Part shown: one piece after another, positions 53,888 through 62,768 of the stretch
Layout: each line of letters opens with the position of its first letter
How positions within the stretch are numbered: the first letter of the stretch is position 1
Assembly: GCA_050952725.1 (NCBI GenBank)
Contig: JBMNLN010000001.1
Coordinates: 434,001-498,000 of the forward strand
DNA from: JAQWCH01 sp050952725
GTDB lineage: Bacteria > Bacillota_I > Bacilli_A > RFN20 > CAG-826
Direction: 5' to 3'
Length of the DNA: 64,000 bases
Position numbers and translations under genes: made by a program
The notes under the pieces: generated by a model
Databases searched by the model: none
What the model saw: only the letters and a program-made list of their open reading frames with translations
Told to the model about the DNA's origin: nothing

Positions 53888-54350
53888 AGCCAATGATGTA
53901 ATGATGCGCTTCCTTAATGAGATAGTTTTTTTCTTCTTCAAAGACATTATCAAAAATATTGCTCAAATATAAGACACTCTTTTTCTTGTTTTCCTCGACG
54001 GTAATCACATAAACACAAGAAGAATCCGCTAGTGTAATAAAGCGTTTGGGGCTCGCGATGATTTTTACTTCTTTAATCGTGTTTGAGGCAGCAACTAGGT
54101 ATTTATATTCTGAGACAATAATCATCAGATACTTGGATTTATCAATGCAATATATAAGAGAAATAACCGAAAACACCGCTAAAAGTGAGGCGAAAATCAT
54201 AAAGAGCGCTTTCTTATCATAAGTCGCAAAAAGTAGTAACAATACTTCAATGACTACAAACAAAATAATGATTGAAATAGATAAAACTTTAAGAGAAAAA
54301 ATCCTTTTCTCGATTTTACTACAATCTGTTTCGAAATATAAATTAATCAT
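53871..54350 (-). CDS. Small two-span membrane protein, function unknown
   Basis: A 159-residue protein with two adjacent hydrophobic segments (VLSISIIILFVVIEVLLLLF and ALFMIFASLLAVFSVISLIY) and a C-terminal soluble beta-rich domain of about 85 residues (KEVKIIASPKRFITLADSSC, VYVITVEENKKKSVLYLSNI). This resembles a PH-like domain behind a membrane hairpin, as in some bacterial bPH or YdbT-type proteins. That comparison is loose. Its gene overlaps the ATPase gene by 8 bp and the next by 17 bp, so it belongs to the five-gene unit. Confidence 0.62.
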   Translation of the reverse strand: MINLYFETDCSKIEKRIFSLKVLSISIIILFVVIEVLLLLFATYDKKALFMIFASLLAVFSVISLIYCIDKSKYLMIIVSEYKYLVAASNTIKEVKIIASPKRFITLADSSCVYVITVEENKKKSVLYLSNIFDNVFEEEKNYLIKEAHHYIIGYESKD

Positions 54351-55065
54351 GCAAGAAAAAAAATCCTTTCACAATCGGATTATCAGATGCGATAACTTGC
54401 TCTTTAGTTCCCGCTTCAACCACCATGCCCTCGTCCATGATGACAAAATAATCGCCGATTAAGAGGGCGGTCTCGACATCATGACAAACAAAGACCACGG
54501 TCGCATGATATAAAGTAAAAATCGCTTTCATCTCTTGGATGATATTGGCCGATGTTTGCCCATCCAGCGCGGAGAAGGGCTCATCAAAAAAGTAGGCATT
54601 GGGTTTCTTGATTAATGAGCGAGCAATAGCGACGCGCTGACATTGACCCTCCGATAAATCTTTGGGTTTTCTAGTTAAACATTCACTGATCTTCATTAGT
54701 CGCGCTACTTCATGAACGCGGGCTCTGACCTCGTCTCCAGAAATTCGCAAAGCTTTTAAGGGCATCGCAATATTATTAAAAGTGGTAAGTTTTGGGAATA
54801 AGGAGAAGTTTTGACTAACATAGGAAAAAACTCGATCTTGCACGGAAATATATCTTAAATCAGTATTATCGAACAAGATTTCCCCCTCATAATCAACCAA
54901 ACCGAGAATCGCTTTAAGTAATGTGGTTTTACCACAGCCACTTGCCCCGATAATCGCAGTAACTTGATGTTTAGGTAAAGCCACGGAGACATTATTTAAA
55001 ATATTAAATATTTCCGTTTTAGTTTTATAGGTGACATTCACATTTTTTAGCACAATACCAGACAT
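54343..55065 (-). CDS. ABC transporter ATPase (short, single-domain)
   Basis: ATP-binding subunit of 240 aa with Walker A GASGCGKTT, signature LSEGQCQRV (Glu where Gly is commoner), Walker B NAYFFDEPFSALD and switch histidine VFVCHDVETALL. It resembles the ATPases of nitrate/taurine/phosphonate-type importers and ends without a TOBE domain. None of the downstream membrane proteins has a recognisable EAA permease loop, so its partner is unclear. A TATAAT on the minus strand (55078-55073) lies only 7 bases before the ATG and there is no good ribosome site, so the message may be leaderless. It is the first gene of the overlapping five-gene operon. Confidence 0.88.
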   Translation of the reverse strand: MSGIVLKNVNVTYKTKTEIFNILNNVSVALPKHQVTAIIGASGCGKTTLLKAILGLVDYEGEILFDNTDLRYISVQDRVFSYVSQNFSLFPKLTTFNNIAMPLKALRISGDEVRARVHEVARLMKISECLTRKPKDLSEGQCQRVAIARSLIKKPNAYFFDEPFSALDGQTSANIIQEMKAIFTLYHATVVFVCHDVETALLIGDYFVIMDEGMVVEAGTKEQVIASDNPIVKGFFFLHD

Positions 55066-55329
55066 ACTATAAATTATACCCTTTTCAAAGTTTGATTTCC
55101 CATGTTAGCAAAGTAACACAAAAAAAGCATTTTTGTTTTAGGTTATTTTCCTTTCAAATCTCATTTCTAAAATTTTCTTCGTGTTGGTCTGTAATTGTAA
55201 TCCGCGCGTATCATTATAATACATAAGATAATCCCGAAGTATGGATGTCAGGACTAAGCATCATTCTCAAGAGGTGAAAGTGCTCAATTAATTCTGGTTT
55301 TTGGACATTTATTAATCAAAAAGTGATTA
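55066..55329 (+). promoter_or_regulatory. Divergent control region and hairpin over the pnuC-like start
   Basis: This 264-bp gap separates the minus-strand ATPase operon from the PnuC-like gene. TATAAT at 55215-55220 is a plus-strand -10 candidate without a good -35. A perfect 8-bp hairpin ATTAATCA/TGATTAAT (55310-55317 with 55324-55331, 6-base loop) covers the first two bases of the ATG at 55330, and no clear ribosome site is present. Such a structure could control translation. No known riboswitch consensus was recognised. Confidence 0.4.
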
Positions 55330-56142
55330 ATGATGTTCGTTGGAAAAATATTTGCTAATATTCTATTTAGTCTGTTCAAATTTTACAAAGAACAGTCTTT
55401 GAAAAAAAGAAGAATGGAAAGCATCAAATCGAGAATAACAGTCAAATCCCTATTTATGTACACTCTGATGATTGTGAGCGGTATCCTAATCATCATTTTT
55501 TCCATTCAAAGAAGAGCACCAATCATTAAGGTAATCCCCTGTCTGGTCACGCTTTTAGTACAATTTTTTAACAGTAAGGCGAATAGGTATGCAAAAGTTA
55601 TCGGTGGGATTAATAGCATTATCTACGCCATCGGCTTTTTCATGGATGGTCTTTGGGGACCATTTTTAAATGCCCTACTCATTTCTTCAACATTGCAATT
55701 TATCACCTTCCTTAGATGGAATAAAAATAAATATAAACAAGGTACAATCTATCGAAAACTATCACCAAGATTAAAGATTATCGTATATATTTCAGTGTTT
55801 TGTGTCTCAATTGTTTTTGCGAGAATTTTTCAAATGCTTCCAAATACAACTTACCCAGAGCTCAACGGAGTTATCTTTGGCTTATCCCTTGTTATCACTT
55901 TCTTACTTATGTTCGCTGTGATTGACGGAGTTGCAATAAACATCCTTAACTGTTCATTATCGCTTGCGATGTACATCTATATGGTGGTGACCCAAAGTCC
56001 AGAAAACCTGCATTATATTGTCATCATGTCATATTCGGTAATTTCCGAAACACTATGTTTCTTTACATGGCAAAAATTATACAAAGAACAGACAGCAATT
56101 AGAGGAAAACCGCTGCTTGATTTTGAAAAAGCCTCCTTATAA
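55330..56142 (+). CDS. PnuC-like nicotinamide-riboside-type transporter
   Basis: Integral membrane protein of 270 aa with about seven hydrophobic segments. The features that suggest the PnuC family are an all-helical seven-span layout, the segment GLWGPFLNALLISSTLQFIT followed by a basic loop (FLRWNKNKYKQGTIYRKLS), and a final hydrophobic helix with FFTWQKLYKEQ. PnuC proteins carry nicotinamide riboside or related vitamins by facilitated diffusion and depend on a cytosolic kinase to trap the substrate. No such kinase gene is nearby. The assignment rests on general pattern, so another SWEET-like or vitamin carrier is possible. The gene stands alone. Confidence 0.62.
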   Translation: MMFVGKIFANILFSLFKFYKEQSLKKRRMESIKSRITVKSLFMYTLMIVSGILIIIFSIQRRAPIIKVIPCLVTLLVQFFNSKANRYAKVIGGINSIIYAIGFFMDGLWGPFLNALLISSTLQFITFLRWNKNKYKQGTIYRKLSPRLKIIVYISVFCVSIVFARIFQMLPNTTYPELNGVIFGLSLVITFLLMFAVIDGVAINILNCSLSLAMYIYMVVTQSPENLHYIVIMSYSVISETLCFFTWQKLYKEQTAIRGKPLLDFEKASL

Positions 56143-56461
56143 GATTTTTTAAGACTTACAACTGCTTCGACATGAGGCACTGTGTTTGTTAACTTAATCA
56201 ACAAAAAAATAATTTGCAATAAATTTAGTTGTTATTTTTAAAAACATTTGATTTTTTCATTATAATCATTAAAAATTGAGGACCGAATCAGCGAACTTTT
56301 ACGATGCTTATTTTCGAGGCAAATCAAGCATTATATCATTGAAAATCCGTCCAGTTTTAATGGTGCTTTTCCAAAAAAACCATAGCATATCCGCCATGTA
56401 AATCTGAATTTCAATTTAAATGATTGAGCGAATTCAAAAAGATTTTTAAAGAGTTAACGGA
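56143..56461. other. Intergenic region, 319 bp, no gene seen
   Basis: AT-rich spacer between two convergent genes. It has an exact TATAAT at 56261-56266 with a weak TTAAAA 17 bases upstream on the plus strand, but no open frame with a ribosome site follows before 56461. No terminator hairpin, repeat or insertion-sequence end was found. A small RNA driven by that promoter is possible but unsupported. Confidence 0.4.
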
Positions 56462-57403
56462 TTAAAAATATTTATTAATTACTTCGACATAATCTTTAAA
56501 AGCTTGTGTGCCGAATCGTTCAAACCATTGTTTATTAATAAAACCTGCAAAGGTTGTAATTGTTGTCGCACCAGAACTTTTATAAAATTCACAGTCGCGG
56601 GCAAGAACTTCTTTATTAATAACAATATTTGATACATTTTCTTTTTTCCACTGGCAAAAGTATGAAGCATCTAAGTAATACTCAAGAATTTCAATATCTT
56701 TGAACTTATTTTTGAGCGCATTAAGTACCGCTCTATTATGTTTGTTTTTCTCATCATTTGATGTGATTGGTTCATTGTGATTGCGTAAGATTGGCGCAAA
56801 TTGCAAAAAAAGATTATCGCTATGTTCAATGGTGATTTCTCCCATAGCATCTTGATAGGCTAAGAAAGACAATTTTGCGTTTTCATCATATCTTTTTAAT
56901 CCCTTAAGCATGGCTTCTGCGATAATTATCGCCTGATCAGCCCCGGTTAATTTTGCACATTTCTTGCAATAACAAATAGAATCTATACTATCATCTGGCC
57001 ATAAATAATATTTATGATTTTTTTGCCGTAGAGCAAGAGCCAATTCATAGGTTCTATTTTCAATATATTGGAGAACCTCAGCGTTTGAGGGACATAAATT
57101 CCAATCATTTATGCGTTCGTGATCTTTGTTTTCTCTAAACCATTCTCGATGATTTTCAAATAAAGACTTAGGCAGAAGATAATCAAGGACGTGCAATTGA
57201 TGGACAAAAATAAAACCTTCGGCTTCAAACTTTTCAATTAGCGCTTTGGTTGATTCGCGATGAAGCCATTCTAAATAAGCTTCGACACCACCCAATTTAT
57301 ATAGAGAATGGAGGCCGATTAGTTTGATGGAACTTGCCTTTAAAATAGGGAGCCAATCTTCCGTAAAATCATTATATATGATGATTATTCCTTTGTTGTA
57401 CAT
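56462..57403 (-). CDS. Cytoplasmic DUF4838-like protein (copy 2)
   Basis: A 313-residue soluble protein resembling part of the DUF4838 group, which is common beside glycoside hydrolases. Visible lines are HREWFRENKDHERINDWNLC, then NAEVLQYIENRTYELALAL, YYLWPDDSIDSICYCKKCAK with a C-x-C-x2-C cluster, and LFLQFAPILRNHNEPI. An aspartate pair (WPDD) just before the Cys cluster and the repeated alpha/beta strands suggest a barrel-like enzyme, but the reaction is unknown. TTG 57406 is in frame, but ATG 57403 has AGAGGA 8 bases upstream. It is a clear paralogue of the preceding gene and the last one of its operon. Confidence 0.72.
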   Translation of the reverse strand: MYNKGIIIIYNDFTEDWLPILKASSIKLIGLHSLYKLGGVEAYLEWLHRESTKALIEKFEAEGFIFVHQLHVLDYLLPKSLFENHREWFRENKDHERINDWNLCPSNAEVLQYIENRTYELALALRQKNHKYYLWPDDSIDSICYCKKCAKLTGADQAIIIAEAMLKGLKRYDENAKLSFLAYQDAMGEITIEHSDNLFLQFAPILRNHNEPITSNDEKNKHNRAVLNALKNKFKDIEILEYYLDASYFCQWKKENVSNIVINKEVLARDCEFYKSSGATTITTFAGFINKQWFERFGTQAFKDYVEVINKYF

Positions 57404-57406
57404 CAA

Positions 57407-58285
57407 TTAATCCTCTACAAACTTCATTATTGCTTTCCGGATATCCCCGATAGACAAACCATTATTCACAACAAAAGTCGCTATATTTTTAATTCCTAAT
57501 TTATGATATGTTTCTAAATCATTGTCAACCCGAACGGAACAATCCAAATAATCCTTCAAATTATAGCTAAGGAAATATTCAATAACTTCAAAATTACTAA
57601 TCTTCTTTAATAATTCAAGTTTTTTAATCCATGCTTCATTTTCATGATGATTCAGTGCCACATCGTGCCTTCTTTTAAAAGGGGCAAATTCAATAAAGAA
57701 ATCAGGACTAAGCCCCTCTTTTAATTCCTCATTTCCATAGATTAAATATGAAATTGTAGCCATCTTATCATATTTTTTAACCCCCTTTAAAATCGCAGTT
57801 AAAAGGAGAAGATTTTGTTTTTGAAGCGTTAATTTGCGGCAATTTTCGCATTGACAAGAAATGTCATTACCTAAATCATCATCAAGCCAAAGATGATAGC
57901 GATGTGATTTCTGACCTAATTTTTTGGCCAACTTATAAGCATTGTGTTCAATGATTTTCAAAGCTCGCTTATTTGATGGACAACAATTAAAATCAGGATT
58001 TCTTTGCCCATTTTGGTCTACTCTGAAAAAATGAGGTTTTTTCTTGAATAACTCACGATTTAATAAAACGGAAACCGCATGAAAATAATATTCGATTATC
58101 ACCTCTTTACTCTCTAAAAAAATAATAAATTCTTGATTTTTTTCAATAAAATCGAAATACTCTGTTGCACTATTTTTATAGGGATTATAGTGAAGTCCGA
58201 TCGTCTTAATTCCGCTTTCTAAAAACTCAGGAGTTATCAATTCCTCATTGAAGTTTTCGAATAGCAAAATGATATTTTTTTTCAT
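57407..58285 (-). CDS. Cytoplasmic DUF4838-like protein (copy 1)
   Basis: A 292-residue soluble protein that aligns along its length with the next gene: both start with a short strand (IILLFENFNEELI), keep PHFFRVDQNGQRNPDFNCCP (compare EWFRENKDHE...LCPS), and share YHLWLDDDLGNDISCQCENC with the same C-x-C-x2-C cluster, then FFIEFAPFKRRHD. The Cys cluster could bind zinc or iron. The function is unknown, and the DUF4838 comparison is by pattern. Its ATG overlaps the stop of the GH43-like lipoprotein (TAATG), so the two are linked in translation. The pair may convert the sugar released by that operon. Confidence 0.72.
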   Translation of the reverse strand: MKKNIILLFENFNEELITPEFLESGIKTIGLHYNPYKNSATEYFDFIEKNQEFIIFLESKEVIIEYYFHAVSVLLNRELFKKKPHFFRVDQNGQRNPDFNCCPSNKRALKIIEHNAYKLAKKLGQKSHRYHLWLDDDLGNDISCQCENCRKLTLQKQNLLLLTAILKGVKKYDKMATISYLIYGNEELKEGLSPDFFIEFAPFKRRHDVALNHHENEAWIKKLELLKKISNFEVIEYFLSYNLKDYLDCSVRVDNDLETYHKLGIKNIATFVVNNGLSIGDIRKAIMKFVED

Positions 58286-60927
58286 TATTTGGTCGTTATT
58301 ATCAAATTTTTATAGGACATGGAGGCCCCAGCGGAATAGAAGCCAAAACGCCCACCCATAAAGGCGATATCATCAGTAAAATTGAGTTCACCGATTGTTT
58401 GATTGGCCATATCACTGATTAAGACCGAAATCGCATTATTGCTTTTGGTGATTTTAATATGAAACCAAGAATCTGGAACTACACTGGCCCTAGTAGCATC
58501 GGCATTGCTGTTGGTGTGTGTATAGTTGAGTTTTTCGATTTTTAAAATTCGCTTATTAATCGAAATGTAGTATCCCTGCATATACTTATAATCCTCATCA
58601 TAATAGGGCGAGTTTGAGTAGCGATTGCCTTCAACGATAAATCCAGCTGTTGAAATACTTTCTCCATTAAGTCTAAAATCACATTCAGCAACATAATTTG
58701 TGAGTGAATCATCGCCAAAATAGACTAGTGAACGAGCGCCTTCCTTACAGAACAACGAGGCCTCTTGGTCGCCTTCGTTCTTTTGGAATCTCCATAATGT
58801 CTTTTGTTCCATTCCCTTTTCGGGTGCTTTGTCAAGTTTAGCTTCATAAACAATTTGGGAATTATTAGTTTTAGCAAAAGTAAAAGAGTGGAACTCAAAA
58901 TCATCTCCGACATTAATAAAGGAAACATTTCTAACCCCTTTGGCAATTGGCAATTTTCCTATCTCAATTTTCACTAAAGAAGTCTCACTGGTGGGATTTA
59001 TCGTCGCTGGAACTTGTAAAACATAGATTTCACTCCCGTCGATCCGAACTCCGATTTTTTTACCTGCCATCTTCTTATTCAATGTTAAATATAAAGAATA
59101 GTATCCGGTGGAATCCTTGCCATTTCGCGTTTGTTCAAAATCGACCAAATAAGACGAATTATCACCGATATTAACTAATTTCATTTTCCCCATACCCACA
59201 TGCTGCCCATTATATTCATCGCTTTTGACAACATCATAACCAGACCCATGACCAAACAAGGAACCAATGCACTTGTATTGATTTGATGGAAGATATGATT
59301 CAGCGCCAATATTTAATTTGGATGATTTCGGCTCGAGAGCATCGCTTAACCCTTGAGCGACATTAGAAAAGGCGGTGTATCTTGCTTCGAAATGATTACT
59401 TTCGTATAAATAGCCAATTTTTCCCCCTTGCAGCGCTAAGGTACAATTTTCTATTTTCTTTAAATCATCGAAATAGACCTCAATAAGTCCCTCTCGATAG
59501 GAGACTCTGACCGTTTCATGCAAATCGCAAGCATCATAATCTCTAACAATCGCACCGGTTTCAATGAGGGAATCGACACCATTTTTGACTTGATGAAGAT
59601 TGATTTTTTTGTTCGCGATGTCCATATGAACGTAAGCATAATTATTCTCATCTCTGTAAGAAAAGATACACTTTGTATTTTTTCCTACATAGTTAAACTC
59701 AGCAGTGAAGATGTCACCGCTTTTATCATTGGATAAAATTTGATGATTGTTAAAAGAAAATTTTCCATCATTTAAGGGATCATATGAATACAGGGCTGGC
59801 CGCTTAGGCTTAACCGAGTGGTATTGGGTTTGATTAACATCGATAGCGGCGCCGTTAAAGATCAGGCGGTCAATGCCAAAAGTAGCATTAGGACCTGAGG
59901 AGTTGACACTAAAGTAATGGTAGTAGATGCCATCCATATCAGGACCAAGCAGTCCATTGGCGTGTCCAAGCGAATAGAATGTATCATTAGTTTCACATCC
60001 CATCGGGAAATCGATGCCTTGCTCAAAGCCAGGCGCATTTAACCGATCGGCGGTTCCAAAACCTTTCTTCCAATCTTCATTAAGAGCGGTTGAATAATGT
60101 GATAAATAACCAGGAGAGAGGATGTTTGAACCAGTGTACATTAAATAATACATACCATTTCTTTTAATGATTCCATTTCCTTCCGTCCAACCGCCTACCG
60201 ATGAATTAGCGATATTAATATAGTCGTCTTTTCCGTAGGAAACCTGATCCATTGACGGCATTTTAAATGCGCGAATCCCGCTGAAATAAGCATCTTGATG
60301 TCCAGACATAAAATAAACATCTTCGTTGTCATCAATGAAAATATCGCCATCAATATTCAATGTGGTCCCATTGATGGTATAGGGTTTAATACTGCCATCT
60401 TCCTCGGTGATGAACTCAAAAGGGCCGATGGGACTATCAGCTTCTAAAATATAGGTTGCTTGCTCAATAATATTATTTTTAACATATGCATACATGTAGA
60501 ATTTATTGTTGTATTTTGCAACAACAACAGGATAAGTAAAATAAAGACGCGGATCATCTGCGCAAAAACCTAAAGGATTAATGCCATTATTTACTTGTTG
60601 CCACGTCATTAAATCTTCTGAAGAATAGCACCCAATTGCCGTGCCATTATAATTCGAAGAGCCTAAGTACATATAGTATGTTCCGTTATATCGTAAAATG
60701 AACGCATTCCCTGAACCATATATACCTTGATGAGGAAGATAAAGATCAGCTTCTTGCTTGTTATAATATGCATTGAATTGCATATTGTTATAGTATTCAA
60801 CCCGATAGTTAGGTTGTGTAAAATCAATTTTATCCATATGCAAAATATCGGTTTTATTATCGCAACCGGCGATAACTCCTAGCGCTAAGGCGAGGATACT
60901 ACATTGTATTAGGCTCTTCGCTTTCAT
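58285..60927 (-). CDS. GH43-like surface lipoprotein with two jelly-roll and one CBM6-like domain
   Basis: Lipoprotein of 880 aa (lipobox IAGC). The first 340 residues are a five-bladed propeller of GH43 type: YGSGNAFILRYNGTYYMYLG, TYPVVVAKYNNKFYMYAYV, LNIDGDIFIDDNEDVYFMSG (Asp193, Asp195) and GGWTEGNGIIKRNGMYYLMY with Glu249 as candidate acid. The usual Asp of blade 1 is replaced in YGSGNAF. Behind it come a LamG/DUF1080-like domain (about 390-505), a CBM6-like domain (about 535-675) and a second LamG-like domain to the end. It probably cuts or binds a branched glycan at the surface. The ribosome site is weak (AGG 12 bases upstream). Confidence 0.83.
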   Translation of the reverse strand: MKAKSLIQCSILALALGVIAGCDNKTDILHMDKIDFTQPNYRVEYYNNMQFNAYYNKQEADLYLPHQGIYGSGNAFILRYNGTYYMYLGSSNYNGTAIGCYSSEDLMTWQQVNNGINPLGFCADDPRLYFTYPVVVAKYNNKFYMYAYVKNNIIEQATYILEADSPIGPFEFITEEDGSIKPYTINGTTLNIDGDIFIDDNEDVYFMSGHQDAYFSGIRAFKMPSMDQVSYGKDDYINIANSSVGGWTEGNGIIKRNGMYYLMYTGSNILSPGYLSHYSTALNEDWKKGFGTADRLNAPGFEQGIDFPMGCETNDTFYSLGHANGLLGPDMDGIYYHYFSVNSSGPNATFGIDRLIFNGAAIDVNQTQYHSVKPKRPALYSYDPLNDGKFSFNNHQILSNDKSGDIFTAEFNYVGKNTKCIFSYRDENNYAYVHMDIANKKINLHQVKNGVDSLIETGAIVRDYDACDLHETVRVSYREGLIEVYFDDLKKIENCTLALQGGKIGYLYESNHFEARYTAFSNVAQGLSDALEPKSSKLNIGAESYLPSNQYKCIGSLFGHGSGYDVVKSDEYNGQHVGMGKMKLVNIGDNSSYLVDFEQTRNGKDSTGYYSLYLTLNKKMAGKKIGVRIDGSEIYVLQVPATINPTSETSLVKIEIGKLPIAKGVRNVSFINVGDDFEFHSFTFAKTNNSQIVYEAKLDKAPEKGMEQKTLWRFQKNEGDQEASLFCKEGARSLVYFGDDSLTNYVAECDFRLNGESISTAGFIVEGNRYSNSPYYDEDYKYMQGYYISINKRILKIEKLNYTHTNSNADATRASVVPDSWFHIKITKSNNAISVLISDMANQTIGELNFTDDIAFMGGRFGFYSAGASMSYKNLIITTK

Positions 60928-60941
60928 TTTTTTAAAACCTA

Positions 60942-62639
60942 CTAATCCGTTTGAGTAACAGCTTGGAAAGTGGCAACACCGCCATCAAATGGCGCGGGTG
61001 TTCCCGAGACATTCATGCAGATATAAACTCCATAAGCGTTAGCTTGTGAAGCATATTTTGTACCGCCCACATATTCAAAAATCTGGAAGCCAAATGATTT
61101 CGTTGCCGCGGTAATTAGATATGTTTCTAGATACTCATATGAATAGAATGCCTCAAATGTTTTTGAGTTGTCTTGTTCAACGGTAACACTCGTCACAATG
61201 CCAAGCGAGGAAGGTTGGACGTAATTTCCCGCCCAGCCCCAGTCCCCATATTCATGGTGATCAACTGTGCCCAGCGTGGCAAACAAATCACAAAAACCAA
61301 GTTCAGTTGTAAAGTTACCAAGCATGATCCCGTAACCAAAAGTTTCTTCATTATATTTTGCGATTTTTACATAAATACCTTTGTCTGTTTGGCGAACCGA
61401 TGGTACGGATTGATTTGAACCAAACGGTTCGAAAATCGCAGAAGCTAAGGTTTGTTCGGGAGGAGCTTCCCTTAAGACAACTGTGACAAATCCTGTGGTT
61501 GGACCATCAATTCTGGCCTCGACGCCATTCACCATTTGCACGTTGTAAACGCCATATTGTGAACCACCTGTCGGCACCCATTCATAGAACAAAATGCTAA
61601 TCGATAGTGTTTCATTAGTGATGCCTAAAGTTTCATTGCTGAAATAAATGGTACTAATGGTATACTCGCCCTCAACGGTTCTTAAAGTAGTGGCATTAAC
61701 ATCAGCGGGTAAGCGTTGGACCCAATTCCAATCACCATAGACTTGTTTGGCGACGCATGCATTTTGATAAAGAAGAATCGAATAGGTTCCTTCGGGTACT
61801 GATAAATTCATTCCATATGCAAGTGTATCGGCACCTTCTTTGGCGATGTATTCTACCAATAAGCCTTCACCAGTTAAGATTGCGGTGCAGTCAATATGGT
61901 GGGCACCGAGATTCTTATATTGATAATTTACCTTTGTGCATTCCATCTTGGCGTATAAAATAAGATCAGTCGTTACTGTATCCGTTGATTTCCAAGCGGT
62001 TTCTAGTGCAGCATCTTTGTACCAACCCTTGAATTCATAATGATCTTCTTCGGGAACGTAGGTAATTGTGGAATTGATGTCCACGGTTTCCGTTTTGAGG
62101 GTTTTAACGCCAAACATATAAGTTACACTCTTTTGAATCATGGTTTGCGAATAAGTCGCAGTATAGGTAGCAGGACCAGTAACAGCAACTACCGTTGGCG
62201 TCCAACCGGCAAATGTGTAAGTATATGTCCCATCTGATTCCTTGGTGGGAGCGGGTTCTCCATAAGAGGGAACCACACCATATGCGACAGATTCAGTTTT
62301 TAAAAGGGAATCGTCATCATCATTCCAAGTGATTTCGTATTTTCTTGTTTCACTGGAAAATTGGGCATAATAGGTAGCGTCTGCGGTCACTGCCACAACT
62401 TCGGGACTCCACCCTGAGAATGCGTAGACTTTATCTACACTTGCTTCTTTCGTGGGAACAGCGCCATCATACGAGGGCATTTCCCCCTTTTTCACATTTT
62501 CATCGACTTCGAGAACAACATCGCCATTTTTCCAAGTAATCGTATACGTTGGATCTGAGGGTTTAAGATTACAGCCGCCTAGCAAACTTAAAGATAGTGC
62601 AAGCGATACTGTGCTTAAAACTTTCTTTGCTTTTTTCAT
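60942..62639 (-). CDS. Surface lipoprotein with InlB-like repeats and two copies of a YGDW-type domain
   Basis: Lipoprotein of 565 aa (lipobox LGGC). Two InlB-like repeats of about 70 residues (TITWKNGDVVLEVDE ... YAFSGWSPEVVAVTADATYY; second EITWNDDDDSLLKTE) and one Flg_new-type repeat (YEFKGWYKDAALETAWKS) fill residues about 28-235. The rest holds two copies of a domain of about 150 residues, marked by AYGMNLSV or GYGIMLGN, then VYGDWNWVQ or EYGDWGWAGNY, then ISILFYEWV or FGFQIFEYV and a YGVY line. The same domain occurs in the upstream gene. It may be a carbohydrate-binding fold. A much longer frame starts at 62765, but ATG 62639 has AAAGGAG 6 bases upstream and begins the signal peptide. 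Confidence 0.8.
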   Translation of the reverse strand: MKKAKKVLSTVSLALSLSLLGGCNLKPSDPTYTITWKNGDVVLEVDENVKKGEMPSYDGAVPTKEASVDKVYAFSGWSPEVVAVTADATYYAQFSSETRKYEITWNDDDDSLLKTESVAYGVVPSYGEPAPTKESDGTYTYTFAGWTPTVVAVTGPATYTATYSQTMIQKSVTYMFGVKTLKTETVDINSTITYVPEEDHYEFKGWYKDAALETAWKSTDTVTTDLILYAKMECTKVNYQYKNLGAHHIDCTAILTGEGLLVEYIAKEGADTLAYGMNLSVPEGTYSILLYQNACVAKQVYGDWNWVQRLPADVNATTLRTVEGEYTISTIYFSNETLGITNETLSISILFYEWVPTGGSQYGVYNVQMVNGVEARIDGPTTGFVTVVLREAPPEQTLASAIFEPFGSNQSVPSVRQTDKGIYVKIAKYNEETFGYGIMLGNFTTELGFCDLFATLGTVDHHEYGDWGWAGNYVQPSSLGIVTSVTVEQDNSKTFEAFYSYEYLETYLITAATKSFGFQIFEYVGGTKYASQANAYGVYICMNVSGTPAPFDGGVATFQAVTQTD

Positions 62640-62683
62640 ATTTTCTCCTTTCGCCTTTGAGCTTCTCATGATTGACATTAAGA

Positions 62684-62748
62684 GCAAATAGCCATGAGAA
62701 CTATTTGCAATTGCTCTTTGAGAGCAAACATTCCATTTACGTATGGAA
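62684..62748 (-). repeat. Three tandem perfect hairpins between two lipoprotein genes
   Basis: In the 129-bp gap lie GCAAATAG/CTATTTGC (62684-62691 with 62701-62708), TTGCTCT/AGAGCAA (62711-62717 with 62721-62727) and TTCCAT/ATGGAA (62731-62736 with 62743-62748). None is followed by a U-run on the minus strand, so they are more likely mRNA stability or processing structures than terminators. Confidence 0.6.
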
Positions 62749-62768
62749 AAACGCCTGCAAACCATTTT

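Noticed and set aside
55180..55329. A TPP or purine riboswitch before the PnuC-like gene
   Set aside because: The invariant CUGAGA and ACC-UGAUCUGGAUAAUG-type blocks of TPP, and the UUUCUACC core of purine riboswitches, are absent.
56143..56461. A small RNA or IS remnant in the gap
   Set aside because: A -10-like box is the only support. No terminator, repeat end or conserved structure could be seen.
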